Origin: Rheinheimera sp.
Lineage (GTDB): Bacteria > Pseudomonadota > Gammaproteobacteria > Enterobacterales > Alteromonadaceae
Direction: 5' to 3'
DNA: 64,000 bases
Assembly (NCBI GenBank): GCA_003482455.1
Contig: DMYW01000026.1
Location: forward strand, 103,958 to 167,957
How positions within the stretch are numbered: the stretch's first letter is position 1; each line of letters starts with the position of its first letter. The position numbers were made by a program, and so were the translations under genes. Positions 1 through 8,801 of the stretch are shown one piece after another. A model generated the notes under the pieces. It did no database searches, was not told the origin of the DNA, and worked only from the letters and a program-made list of their open reading frames with translations.

Positions 1-1
1 A

Positions 2-1657
2 GAGCCAGACAAAGCACAACAATTTGCAGACTGGGCGCAAGCACTCAAACAAGCCATTAATGACCATTTTTGGCTGCCCGAACAAGGCTTATATGCCAGT
101 GTTGTTGGTGAGCGACAAAACCCAGTCCCCATGCAACAGTATGATTTATTGGGTTTAGCACTGGCGATCACCCACCAGGTAGCAACGCCACCACAAGCCG
201 CGCAAATATTACAAAATTATCCACTGAGTAACTTTAGCGCCCCAGTGGTGTTTCCTCAGCAGCAACAAATTCCGATTTACCATAACCGCGCCAGCTGGCC
301 TTTTGTCACCGCCTACACCATGCGTGCGGCGAAACAACAAGACCAAGCCGATGTGTATACCAAACTGGCCGAATCTTTGTATCTCGCGGCGGGTATTCAC
401 ACCTCAAATATGGAAAACATGGAATGGTTGACCGGTGCCGTGCATGTCGAAGATGGTGCTTTGTCCGGCCCGGTGATTAACTCAGAACGCCAATTATGGT
501 CGGTGGCGGCTTATTTGGATTTTGTGATCCAGCAATTGTTTGGCATTCAACAACGTGGTGACCACTTGTTGATTGATCCATATGTGCCCGTCAAGTTGGC
601 ACGCAATGTTAACCTTGGTGCCACAGCCGAACTCACCAATCTGACCTACAACGGCTTGCAGTTAAATGTGCGGTTGGACATTCCTAACAGCGGCAATCCT
701 CGCCAGGTCTATCGGCTAAGCCAAGCGACGCTGAATGAAAAACCAATCACACTCAGCAAAACCCACCAGTTGGATATCGCGTTGGCCGATGTAGAAACCG
801 ACCGACTGGATTTAGTGCTGCAATTAACCCCGGTGGATAGCGCACCGCCAATCACCAGCAAGCCGTTTAAACTGAACAAAGCCAGTGGATTTACTGCGGC
901 AGAGCAGCGGCAAATCTTCGCTCCCAAAGAACCTGAGTTAACGTTAAACATCACGGACAAAGGTTATGCCGAATTGACGTTTAACAATCAGGGCGAAACG
1001 GATGTGCAGTTCCAACTGTATCGAAACGGCAAACCGATCAATACCAAACGCGCCAGCAGCTACCTCGACAAATCGAGCAAAGGCCCATACAGCCAATGTT
1101 ATAGCCTGACGCAAACCTACAAAGACACTAAGTTGACCTCGTTACCAAGCCGCACCCTTTGTACTCCGGGCGACAGCGAACGTTTTATTGCCGGCGAAGG
1201 TCTCACAGCCAACGATCAAGAAGTAACCCACTATTTAGACTTGCCCGTGTACAAAAACTGGGGTTTGCCGGAGCAACAGCTGACGCTGCAAATGACCGCC
1301 AAAGCCGATGGCAACCAAGCACTACGACTGCAGTATTTTATTGATAACGGTCCGATCAATACCGGCATCACCGCTGTGGTAAAACAGGTATTGGCCAATT
1401 GCCCACAATCTGGCATGCAGCGCGCCGCGATTGTGATGCCACATTTAGCGACCGCGACGGAAGCTGGCTGGTCTTCAAACGCCTACTTCAATGCCAAAGC
1501 CGGTGAAACTTGCAGTATTAGCATTGTGGATGGTTTTAACATGAGCTATTTGCAGCACTTTACCTTGTACACAGGCGGCAAAGGTGGCAAAACGGGGCCG
1601 CTGAACCAAGCAGTGATTTACGCCGCAGAAGTACGGCCTGTCGCCAGCACTGATTAA
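2..1657 (+). CDS. Six-hairpin glycosidase-like protein (5' end outside window)
   Basis: The frame is open from base 2 with no start, so the N-terminus lies left of the window; about 551 residues are visible. The first 200 residues look like the end of an (alpha/alpha)6 six-hairpin glycosidase domain: alternating amphipathic helices with conserved stretches such as YHNRASWPF, SNMENMEW and INSERQLWSVAAYLDF. The rest is beta-rich and probably forms one or two accessory sandwich domains (LTLNITDKGYAELTFNN resembles an Ig-like strand set). A secreted or periplasmic carbohydrate hydrolase is likely, but the substrate cannot be read from this part. A 9-bp hairpin follows the stop, so transcription probably ends before the next gene. 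Six-hairpin fold fairly sure; exact GH family not assigned. Confidence 0.6.
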   Translation, partial: EPDKAQQFADWAQALKQAINDHFWLPEQGLYASVVGERQNPVPMQQYDLLGLALAITHQVATPPQAAQILQNYPLSNFSAPVVFPQQQQIPIYHNRASWPFVTAYTMRAAKQQDQADVYTKLAESLYLAAGIHTSNMENMEWLTGAVHVEDGALSGPVINSERQLWSVAAYLDFVIQQLFGIQQRGDHLLIDPYVPVKLARNVNLGATAELTNLTYNGLQLNVRLDIPNSGNPRQVYRLSQATLNEKPITLSKTHQLDIALADVETDRLDLVLQLTPVDSAPPITSKPFKLNKASGFTAAEQRQIFAPKEPELTLNITDKGYAELTFNNQGETDVQFQLYRNGKPINTKRASSYLDKSSKGPYSQCYSLTQTYKDTKLTSLPSRTLCTPGDSERFIAGEGLTANDQEVTHYLDLPVYKNWGLPEQQLTLQMTAKADGNQALRLQYFIDNGPINTGITAVVKQVLANCPQSGMQRAAIVMPHLATATEAGWSSNAYFNAKAGETCSISIVDGFNMSYLQHFTLYTGGKGGKTGPLNQAVIYAAEVRPVASTD

Positions 1658-1671
1658 ATCCGCCACGACCG

Positions 1672-1707
1672 GGTAGCAACGACTGGACTGTTGCTACCTG
1701 TTCTTCG
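1672..1707 (+). terminator. Probable terminator after glycosidase
   Basis: A perfect 9-bp stem GGTAGCAAC/GTTGCTACC with a 9-nt loop lies 14 nt after the stop and is followed by TGTTCTT. The U-run is short, so termination may be partial. Confidence 0.5.
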
Positions 1708-1730
1708 CATGTTAACCCTTGAGATTTCCT

Positions 1731-2606
1731 ATGATTCGTGCGTATTTGGCGGCGATTGGTGCCGCTGTCGCGATGGCCCAAAGTGGTGTGATTTCGCGTT
1801 TAAGCGGACTTGCCGCCGCCGAGTTGACCTTTTATCGCTTATTTATCGGTGCGCTGTGTTTGGCATTATTTGTCAGCAGTCGTCGCCAATTATGGCAACT
1901 AAAAATAGCGCCAGACCGGCACACCTTATTTAATGGCGTGATGCTGGCCTGCTTTATGTTGGCGTTTTTGCAAGCTATTCAAACCCTTAGCCTAGCGAAC
2001 GCTATTCTATTGGTGTATTTGGCGCCGCCACTAAGCGCCATCATTGCGCATTTTTATCTGCATGAACGACTCGATGCCTGGTCCTTGTGCTTGGTGGCTG
2101 GCTCGTTTTTCGGCTTTGCCATGTTGCAAGAATTTAAAATCGACCAATTCAATGGCGAGCAATGGCTTGGTTTTTTGTTTGGACTGCTGAGTCTATTCAC
2201 CTACAGCGGTTTTTTATTACTCAATCGCCACAGTCGCGGTGGCCATGAATTGCAACGCACTTTCTACCAATTGCTGGTCGGTGCTTGTTGTGTCGTACCG
2301 TTTTTGCCAACTTGGCCACTACCGACATTAAGCCAGCTGCCTTATGCGATTGCTGCCGGTTTAGTGCCTGGCTTTTTGGCGATTTATTTGGCGATAACAG
2401 CACTCAATCAGCTGCCGACACGGGTGTTTGGGACACTTGCCTATGTCGAACCTGTCACTGTGATCTTGCTTGGCTATTGTCTATTTAGTGAAACCTTAAG
2501 TATGCTGCAGCTAGCGGGTGTGGCTTGTATTGTCGGCTGTGGCATGGCGCAAGCTTGGCATCACAGCCAACAGTCGACTGACAGTGCCGCGAAAACCGCG
2601 CCTTAA
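1731..2606 (+). CDS. EamA/DMT-family transporter
   Basis: Inner-membrane protein of about 291 residues with ten predicted helices in two repeated EamA halves, the drug/metabolite exporter layout. The first half shows the typical SRLSGLAAAELTFYRLF start and LANAILLVYLAPPLSAI; the second half has the conserved GFLAIYLAITALNQLPTRVFGTLAYVEPV segment around a Pro-Thr pair. Substrate is unknown; relatives export amino acids or small metabolites. An in-frame TTG lies 12 nt upstream, but I chose the ATG because it has a weak GAG ribosome site at proper spacing and begins directly before the first helix. It appears to be a single-gene unit. Family assignment is sure, function not. Confidence 0.85.
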   Translation: MIRAYLAAIGAAVAMAQSGVISRLSGLAAAELTFYRLFIGALCLALFVSSRRQLWQLKIAPDRHTLFNGVMLACFMLAFLQAIQTLSLANAILLVYLAPPLSAIIAHFYLHERLDAWSLCLVAGSFFGFAMLQEFKIDQFNGEQWLGFLFGLLSLFTYSGFLLLNRHSRGGHELQRTFYQLLVGACCVVPFLPTWPLPTLSQLPYAIAAGLVPGFLAIYLAITALNQLPTRVFGTLAYVEPVTVILLGYCLFSETLSMLQLAGVACIVGCGMAQAWHHSQQSTDSAAKTAP

Positions 2607-2702
2607 AGCAACAGGCGCACACCAGTTCACACATTAAAATTTACCGTTACCAACGTCGTTAAAAAATCCAGCACGAGTCTTTGGTGCTGTTAGGTAGGAA
2701 AC

Positions 2703-3557
2703 ATGGGGTGGTTGCTAAATAGACAACAGACACTGCGGCCAAGTCCGCGCAACCAAGTGTTTTGCGCAAAATCCCCGTTATTAGCCTGCTTGCTGCTGTT
2801 GGCGCTGGCGCATGCTATGCCGACTTTTGCCACCGACAGCTATCGCTCCGAGACACTCAGCGCTGCATCAATGGCCCCGCCTCGCGCTGTGCGGATTGGC
2901 ATTCACAACTTTCCACCGGATTTTGTCGTCAGTAAAGACGGCAGCAGTTGCGGCGGTACCGGCTTTGAGTACCTGCGCAACTTGTTGCAACAAGCAGAAC
3001 TGACACTGGAACCTGTTTGTGTCACGCCAGCACGCATGTATTTGCTGCTTGACCAGAACGACATCGATTTTAGTATCAACATCAAAAGCACCAAAGCATT
3101 GGTGGACGTCGCCCATCCGCCCGTATTTGCCGAACCGCCGTATATGATGTTGCAGCTGGTGGTCTACAGTCACTCGCGGCGCGCTAATTCTGTGCATGAT
3201 GGTAGCATTGCCATGATCAGGGGGTTTGATTACCAAGGCGAACGGCAACAACTTAGTAATGCCGGCTTGCGGCCAGTGGATTTGCCCGATGCAGTCTCGG
3301 CCATCGAAATGTTTTTGAAAGGCCGCACCGAACATCTCATTACCTACGATGGCCCGTTCAAAGCGTACCTCGCCGCGCAGTCGATGCCGTCAGTTGAACC
3401 GGTCAACAAGTTAAGACGTAAAACTTTGCAAGAAATTCCGACCCATGTGGTAATTGGCGCTCAGTCACCGTTTCGCGCCCAACTAGAACAGCTGTTGCAC
3501 AGTCACGCGCAACAATACCGCTGCAAAATGTTGAAAAACTGCGGAAATGTGCGATGA
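2703..3557 (+). CDS. Orphan periplasmic solute-binding-like protein
   Basis: 284 residues with a hydrophobic leader around residues 26-43 (LLACLLLLALAHAMPTFA), then a bacterial extracellular solute-binding family 3-like fold: VRIGIHNFPPDFV opens lobe 1, GFEYLRNLLQQAEL the first helix, and DAVSAIEMFLKGRTEHLITYD lobe 2. No permease or ATPase is nearby, so it probably does not serve an ABC importer in cis; it may be a stand-alone sensor or scavenging protein. The start has an AGGAA ribosome site. The stop overlaps the acpH start by 4 nt (ATGA), so the two are translationally coupled although no functional link is evident. Two similar orphan proteins occur at 20831 and 53872. Confidence 0.7.
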   Translation: MGWLLNRQQTLRPSPRNQVFCAKSPLLACLLLLALAHAMPTFATDSYRSETLSAASMAPPRAVRIGIHNFPPDFVVSKDGSSCGGTGFEYLRNLLQQAELTLEPVCVTPARMYLLLDQNDIDFSINIKSTKALVDVAHPPVFAEPPYMMLQLVVYSHSRRANSVHDGSIAMIRGFDYQGERQQLSNAGLRPVDLPDAVSAIEMFLKGRTEHLITYDGPFKAYLAAQSMPSVEPVNKLRRKTLQEIPTHVVIGAQSPFRAQLEQLLHSHAQQYRCKMLKNCGNVR

Positions 3558-4174
3558 ATTTTTTGGCCCATTTGCAACTGGCCCAGCCAACCCCAAACTC
3601 GCAGTTTGGCGCTTTACTTGGCGATTTTTGCCAAGGCATTGACCTAACACTTTACCCTTTAGCGGTGCAGGCTGCGGTGCAACGCCATCGACTGATCGAT
3701 AAATTTACCGATCGCCACGCGCATCGACGGCAATTTATCCCGCGCTTTAGCAAGCAGCGCCGTCGTTTTGCGCCCGTTGCACTGGATGTATATGACGATC
3801 ATTTGTTGATCCGGCATTGGTCACATTTTTACACCACCGCAGCGCCCGAACAGTTCCAAACGACTTATCAACAATTAAAACAACTATTTAGCTGCGACTA
3901 TCCAATGCCAGATGCGATGGAGCACACCTTGCGATTGTTAATTAGCCACGATTGGTTTAACCAATACAGCCACCAAGCCAGTATTGGCAAAGTGCTGGAT
4001 CGGATCGCCAGTCGCATTCGTTTTCACAATGAATTTGCGGGCATCATCGATGAATTGATGCAGCTCGATGATGAACTTGAACAAAGCTTTTTACAGTTTT
4101 ATCCAGAGCTACAAACCTACGTCACGTCACTCGGTGATGAAGTGCAGCAATTTCAACAATCCAGCCTTGGATAA
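3554..4174 (+). CDS. acpH: Acyl carrier protein phosphodiesterase AcpH
   Basis: Cytosolic enzyme that removes 4'-phosphopantetheine from holo-ACP. The 206-residue protein fits the AcpH/DUF479 family (E. coli about 193 residues). Hallmarks visible are the N-terminal MNFLAHLQLA, GALLGDFCQG around residue 22, the HRLIDKFTDRH block near residue 46 and VYDDHLLIRHW near residue 82, which carry the conserved His/Asp residues of this HD-like helical enzyme. It starts inside the stop of the upstream binding protein (ATGA overlap), so it depends on that gene's translation. The unrelated upstream partner is unusual. Confidence 0.9.
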   Translation: MNFLAHLQLAQPTPNSQFGALLGDFCQGIDLTLYPLAVQAAVQRHRLIDKFTDRHAHRRQFIPRFSKQRRRFAPVALDVYDDHLLIRHWSHFYTTAAPEQFQTTYQQLKQLFSCDYPMPDAMEHTLRLLISHDWFNQYSHQASIGKVLDRIASRIRFHNEFAGIIDELMQLDDELEQSFLQFYPELQTYVTSLGDEVQQFQQSSLG

Positions 4175-4260
4175 ATTACCCATAGCCGCACCGGCAAAAT
4201 TCTTGCTAAAATCAATCCTTTCTAGCGAGGCGACTGCCCTCATCCTTACCGGAGTCCTAA

Positions 4261-4656
4261 ATGAGCCAATTTCCAGATGATGGCAACGGCGATATGCTGC
4301 AAGCCTTGGTCGATGCAGGTGTCGACATCACCCAATCTATGTCGTTAGATTTTTATTTGGTGTTTCCAGACCAAGCCAAAGCCGAACAAGCGCTAGCAGC
4401 ACTGGTGGCAAGCGAATTAGATGGCGAAGTCGAACTAAATCTTAACGATCTGAATCAATGGGAATTAATTGTCGCGCTGCAGATGGTGCCTGAGCACGCG
4501 GCCATTACAGCCAAAGAAGTTGAACTGGACAAATTCGCGAAAAAATTTGCTGGCTATAACGATGGTTGGGGCGTGATGCAACACCAAGACGGTGATGATG
4601 ATTTTGACGATGAGCACGACCACGAATGTGACGATGATTGCGGCCATCAGCACTAA
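4261..4656 (+). CDS. rraB: RraB-family regulator of RNase E
   Basis: 131-residue cytosolic protein of the RraB family, whose E. coli member binds RNase E and inhibits its cleavage of selected mRNAs. The family pattern is clear: FPDDGNGDMLQALVDAG at the N-terminus, a central LDFYLVFPDQAKAEQAL strand-helix unit, and the closing YDGWG-type motif (YNDGWGVMQ). After residue 113 comes a tail made almost only of Asp, Glu, His and Cys (two Cys, five His), more metal-ligand-rich than the plain acidic tail of the E. coli protein. A rho-independent terminator lies 40 nt downstream, so this looks monocistronic. Confidence 0.85.
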   Translation: MSQFPDDGNGDMLQALVDAGVDITQSMSLDFYLVFPDQAKAEQALAALVASELDGEVELNLNDLNQWELIVALQMVPEHAAITAKEVELDKFAKKFAGYNDGWGVMQHQDGDDDFDDEHDHECDDDCGHQH

Positions 4657-4696
4657 CCGCCGCCTAGCTGGCAGCGGCATCAGGTGAGTCATCAAG

Positions 4697-4724
4697 CAGC
4701 GACCTCGGTCGCTGTTTTGTTTTA
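4697..4724 (+). terminator. Terminator after rraB
   Basis: Stem CAGCGAC/GTCGCTG with a short loop, followed directly by TTTTGTTTT; a canonical intrinsic terminator. Confidence 0.85.
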
Positions 4725-4949
4725 TCTGGGGGTCATTGCGCTGCATCATCGACAGATCGAACTGTGTAGCAGCGCCGTAACTAATGCACTGAGTAGATTC
4801 TAAGATCGGTGTCCGGTTGCCCAAGGTAAAACTCAAAGACGAGCCGTATGCTCCTCATGCCAGCCCGATCCAGTCGCATGGACCAGAGTCGCATGAACCC
4901 GTGCTGCGATAATCCAAGCAGCCACAACCTAAATAATCCAGAGATGTTT

Positions 4950-6413
4950 ATGTCACACACGCTTCCTGTTGCCGACAATAGCTACCTGCAACTGCCACCG
5001 TTGATGTATCAGGTACTGACGCCAACACCGGTCAAACATGCAAACTGGTTGGCGTTTAATCAGGACTTAGCCACGCTGCTGCAAATCCCTGCGCCGTGGC
5101 AACAAACCGCGCAGGGTTTAGCTTTGTACGCCGGCAATCAGTTAGCGCCTTGGTGTCAGCCGATGGCGCTGGCGTACAGTGGCCATCAGTTTGGCCAGTT
5201 AAATCCGCGGCTCGGTGATGGTCGGGCCTTGCTCCTGGCTGAAGTGACTGGGCTTGATGGATTGCGGTATGACATCCAATTAAAAGGCTCTGGGCCCACG
5301 CCGTTTTCGCGCCGCGGTGACGGTCGTGCCGCGCTGGGCCCAGTGCTGCGCGAATACTTGATCAGCGAATGGATGCATGCCGTGGGTGTGCCAACCAGCC
5401 GCGCCTTGGCAGCAGTTAGCACAGGTGAATTGGTTTTTCGTGATACAGCGCTGCCAGGTGCTGTGCTGACGCGCGTGGCGCGCTCTCACTTGCGTATTGG
5501 CACTATGCAATATGCCTCGATGGCCGGCACGCCTGACGACGTCAAGACGCTGATTAGTTACACGTTAGCTCGGCATTATCCGCAGGCGCTGGCCGAGGAA
5601 AACCTAGCACTTGCCCTGCTGCGCTGTGTCGCGAAGGCACAAGCCCAGCTTGTCGCCAAGTGGATGCAACTGGGTTTTATTCATGGCGTGATGAATACCG
5701 ACAACATGAGTTTGTCCGGTGAAACCATCGACTACGGCCCTTGTGCTTTTATGGACAACTACGCCCCTGCCACTAAGTTCAGTTCGATTGACACTTCAGG
5801 CCGTTACGCTTATCGCAATCAGCCGCCGATCGCCCAGTGGAACCTCGCGCGCCTTGCCGAAGCCATGCTGGCGCACATTCACGCCGACGAAACACAGGCG
5901 ATTGCACTTGCTACCGACGTACTCAATCAATTTGTAACTGACTACCAGCAGGCATTTTATCAAGGCTTTGCCGAAAAACTGGGGCTTCGCGCAACAGATG
6001 CCGCACCGCCAAACGCGGATCATGACGTAGCGCAGCGGCTATTTATCGATGAAACCTTACAGTTGATGGCTGAGTTACAGCTCGATTTTACCGCATTTTT
6101 CCGCCGCCTCGCCGAAGCGCGCGATGGCCAGCCAGATGTGCTGCTGCAACTGAGCTGTCAACACGAACCGCTAGCGGCATGGCTTGCACGTTGGCAGGTA
6201 CTGTGCCAAGTGGATGCACAGGCGCTTCGAGCAAAAAACCCAGCGTTTATCCCCAGAAATCAAACGGTTGAAGCAATTTTAGCCAGTGCTCTGGCCGGAG
6301 ATTTAGCCCCGTTTCAACAATTTATTGCGGCAGCAAAAACACCATTTGTCGATGCGCCTGACTATATGGCGATCCCTGAAGCAGCGCCTTATTGCACCTT
6401 TTGTGGAACCTAA
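4950..6413 (+). CDS. selO: Protein adenylyltransferase SelO (YdiU/UPF0061)
   Basis: 487-residue SelO pseudokinase-fold enzyme, which transfers AMP from ATP to Ser/Thr/Tyr residues of target proteins, linked to oxidative stress in E. coli. Hallmarks: YSGHQFG, GDGRALLLAE, the QLKGSGPTPFSRRGDGRAALG nucleotide region, REYLISE, FIHGVMNTDNMS with the catalytic Asn, and the metal-binding DYGP. The C-terminus ends in a CxxC pair (YCTFCGT), the position where eukaryotic SelO has selenocysteine. The reading frame extends 34 codons further upstream, but the ATG chosen has an AGAG site 6 nt away and matches family length. No partner gene is obvious. Confidence 0.93.
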   Translation: MSHTLPVADNSYLQLPPLMYQVLTPTPVKHANWLAFNQDLATLLQIPAPWQQTAQGLALYAGNQLAPWCQPMALAYSGHQFGQLNPRLGDGRALLLAEVTGLDGLRYDIQLKGSGPTPFSRRGDGRAALGPVLREYLISEWMHAVGVPTSRALAAVSTGELVFRDTALPGAVLTRVARSHLRIGTMQYASMAGTPDDVKTLISYTLARHYPQALAEENLALALLRCVAKAQAQLVAKWMQLGFIHGVMNTDNMSLSGETIDYGPCAFMDNYAPATKFSSIDTSGRYAYRNQPPIAQWNLARLAEAMLAHIHADETQAIALATDVLNQFVTDYQQAFYQGFAEKLGLRATDAAPPNADHDVAQRLFIDETLQLMAELQLDFTAFFRRLAEARDGQPDVLLQLSCQHEPLAAWLARWQVLCQVDAQALRAKNPAFIPRNQTVEAILASALAGDLAPFQQFIAAAKTPFVDAPDYMAIPEAAPYCTFCGT

Positions 6414-6502
6414 AGGATGACCCAAATCGAGATGGTTGGCGTAACATGGCGTTAGTCAACTGCCCGACCATCCTGTAGCAAGCGAAGTGCGTTGGAGGTT
6501 AC

Positions 6503-6793
6503 ATGGACTGCCGCGAATTCTTAGATGTTAAACAATACGAATTTTTGCTGAATTACTTCATGCGGGCTTTGAAGCAAGAAAACTTAGCCGCATTGACCGA
6601 GCCGCTCAGTTACGATGGCTATTCGGCATATGACCAAGCCTTCTATCGGATCAGCGAACAAGCGAAATTGGCATTTATTGAAATGTTTCAGCAGCCACCG
6701 CCGCCAATCGCCCTGACTAATTTATTTCATCTTGCAGAATTAGAGCTCGCAGGCATTCGAACTAAACCCAAACCGCCGAAGACGTTGATGTGA
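6503..6793 (+). CDS. Small hypothetical protein
   Basis: 96-residue soluble protein without signal peptide or membrane helix, preceded by a strong GGAGG ribosome site 5 nt before the ATG. It is rich in aromatic residues and mostly helical (REFLDVKQYEFLLNYFMRAL, YDQAFYRISEQAKLAFIEMF), ending in a Pro/Lys-rich tail. I do not recognise a family. It lies 90 nt downstream of selO on the same strand and could be co-transcribed, but has its own good ribosome site. Confidence 0.7.
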   Translation: MDCREFLDVKQYEFLLNYFMRALKQENLAALTEPLSYDGYSAYDQAFYRISEQAKLAFIEMFQQPPPPIALTNLFHLAELELAGIRTKPKPPKTLM

Positions 6794-6869
6794 CTATCGC
6801 TGCGCTGTGGCAATCACGTCAGCTAACGACGGCGATATATGATACAAATCTACTTTAGCACACCATTAT

Positions 6870-6898
6870 TTGACATATTTATAACCATTTGATTACAT
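6870..6898 (+). promoter_or_regulatory. Candidate sigma-70 promoter for the barrel protein gene
   Basis: TTGACA at 6870-6875, a 17-nt AT-rich spacer and TTACAT at 6893-6898. The -35 is perfect, the -10 mediocre. It would give a leader of roughly 85 nt before the ATG at 6990. Confidence 0.45.
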
Positions 6899-6989
6899 TG
6901 ATTCTAGTCTGCTCGGCAGACAATCACACTCCGAATAACAACCAAACTCGCCTGCTGTTTCAGGGCGTTTTTTTGAGATGGAACCTTGT

Positions 6990-7556
6990 ATGAAAACTAA
7001 ATTATTGATCGCCGCGTTTGCGCTAGCGGCAGCACAGCAAACCATGGCTGCTGATAGCTCAAGCCCATGGTCTGTTGTTGCTGGTGCTAAAGCCCATACG
7101 CTGAGCAAAGGCCCGTTAGATCTTGATATCAACAGCTTAGAGTTTGGCGCTGCTTATCGCTTTAATGACAATTTGTCAGTAGAAGGCCGTTTAGGTTTGG
7201 GGGTAACTGAACAGATGGTCACTGAAAGCGTTGAATTCACGCAAATTGAATTCGGTATCAACCGCAGCGCCGCTGTTTTGGCAAAAGCGGAGTACCCAAC
7301 AGGTAACATCGGCAGTGTCTATGCGGTGGCAGGCGTTGACCAAACAGTGTACAACGCCAAACTATTAAATACTCCATTCAAAGGCGCCGACCATTTCAGC
7401 GAAGTGGGTTTAGCGTATGGCGTTGGTTATGCGTTTAATTTAAATAGCAAAACTGCGTTGACCGTGGAATACATCAAAAAACCAACTGCCGATTTCGGTT
7501 CAGATCTGGGCTTTTCTGCAAGTGCGATCGGCGTCGGCTTTAGCTTTAAGCTGTAA
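6990..7556 (+). CDS. Small outer-membrane beta-barrel protein
   Basis: 188 residues with a clear Sec signal peptide (MKTKLLIAAFALAAAQQTMAA, cleavage before DSSS). The mature part is built of alternating amphipathic strands typical of an eight-stranded porin-like barrel (LEFGAAYRFNDNLSVEGRLGLGV, GVGYAFNLNSKTALTVEYIKK) and ends in a hydrophobic strand (GVGFSFKL). An ATG 12 nt upstream is in frame, but the start used has TGGAA at better spacing and begins the signal peptide at its Lys. Function unknown. It stands alone between a TTGACA promoter and a bidirectional terminator. Confidence 0.8.
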   Translation: MKTKLLIAAFALAAAQQTMAADSSSPWSVVAGAKAHTLSKGPLDLDINSLEFGAAYRFNDNLSVEGRLGLGVTEQMVTESVEFTQIEFGINRSAAVLAKAEYPTGNIGSVYAVAGVDQTVYNAKLLNTPFKGADHFSEVGLAYGVGYAFNLNSKTALTVEYIKKPTADFGSDLGFSASAIGVGFSFKL

Positions 7557-7572
7557 GTAATTACCAGATAAA

Positions 7573-7600
7573 AAGGCCAACAATGTTGGCCTTCTTTGTT
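7573..7600. terminator. Bidirectional terminator between barrel gene and nhaA
   Basis: Perfect 9-bp stem AAGGCCAAC/GTTGGCCTT with a 3-nt loop, flanked by A-run on one side and CTTTGTT on the other; it can stop both converging genes. Confidence 0.85.
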
Positions 7601-8801
7601 AATGTGACGAGCTTGAATGCTCAGTTGGCTGCTTGGGTAACCACCATTTCAGTAACAAATAGCCCATAACGCCTGAGACCAACGAACCGGCAATAATTCC
7701 CAAGCGTTCATCAAACAGCCGATCGACTCCTGTCTGTTCAAAGGCCAGTGAGCCAATAAATAGACTCATCGTAAAACCGACACCACAAAGCACAGCCGTC
7801 GCATACAAACTGCGCCAATCCATGCCGTTTGGCAGCCGTGCAAGCCCCAGTTTGATGGTCAACGCACATAAGGCAAAAATACCGACTTGTTTGCCGACAA
7901 ACAAACCCGCAGCAATGCCCAGCGGCACCCCATGTAAGGCTTGCTCAATGGTCACGCCAGTGAGATTCAGGCCTGCATTAGCAAAAGCAAACACCGGTAA
8001 CACAAAGAAAGCCACCACATGATGCAAATCATGTTCTAACTCCCGCAGTGGTGACACATCACGACGGATGCCCTCATCATTGACCATTTGGCCTTTTATC
8101 GGAATAAACAAGGCTAGAATGACGCCTGCCAGCGTGGCGTGCACACCTGACTTCAATAGTGCCACCCACATAATAAGGCCAACCAACATATATGGACTCT
8201 TGGTCATCACGCCCTTTTTGTTGAGCAGAGTGAGCAAGGCTATACAAATTGCCGCCACCACTAATGCCAACATGGACAGCTTAGAGGTATAGAACAAGGC
8301 GATGATCACGATAGCGCCTAAATCGTCAAAAATCGCCAATGACGTTAAAAACACTTTTAGTGCAACCGGAACACGACTACCCAATAAACTCAAAATGCCT
8401 AGCGCAAACGCAATGTCAGTGGCCGCCGGAATTGCCCAGCCACTTTGCGCGGAAGGATCGCCTTGGTTAATCCACAAATACACCAAAGCCGGAGCCGCCA
8501 TGCCACCTACAGCGCCGACGGCGGGTAATAACACGTTGCGTGGATCGGCCAATTCGCCGGCCAGCAGTTCTCGTTTCAGTTCTAAACCCACTAAAAAGAA
8601 GAACACTGCCATCAAGCCGTCGTTAATCCACAACAACAACGGTTTAGCGATAGAAAAACTGCCAATTTGCACGGCCACCGGTAGCTGCAAAAAGCCCTGA
8701 TACATGCCATATGCCGGTGAGTTGGCCAGCACGATCGCTAAAAGCGCTGCCGCCATCAAGATAATACCGCCTGCCGATTCTTTTTTTAGAAACTCTGTCA
8801 T
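7599..8801 (-). CDS. nhaA: Na+/H+ antiporter NhaA
   Basis: 400-residue inner-membrane antiporter that expels Na+ (or Li+) in exchange for protons and supports growth at high pH and salt. The sequence keeps the key residues known from E. coli NhaA: the ATDIAFALG segment (Asp133 equivalent), FDDLGAIVIIALFYT with the paired Asp163/Asp164, and FVGKQVGIF with Lys300. Family length is about 390, which supports the ATG used (MTEFLKKESAGG). A longer in-frame ORF starts 57 nt upstream but that segment forms the folded leader described separately. Salt or lithium control by that leader is likely. Confidence 0.95.
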   Translation of the reverse strand: MTEFLKKESAGGIILMAAALLAIVLANSPAYGMYQGFLQLPVAVQIGSFSIAKPLLLWINDGLMAVFFFLVGLELKRELLAGELADPRNVLLPAVGAVGGMAAPALVYLWINQGDPSAQSGWAIPAATDIAFALGILSLLGSRVPVALKVFLTSLAIFDDLGAIVIIALFYTSKLSMLALVVAAICIALLTLLNKKGVMTKSPYMLVGLIMWVALLKSGVHATLAGVILALFIPIKGQMVNDEGIRRDVSPLRELEHDLHHVVAFFVLPVFAFANAGLNLTGVTIEQALHGVPLGIAAGLFVGKQVGIFALCALTIKLGLARLPNGMDWRSLYATAVLCGVGFTMSLFIGSLAFEQTGVDRLFDERLGIIAGSLVSGVMGYLLLKWWLPKQPTEHSSSSH

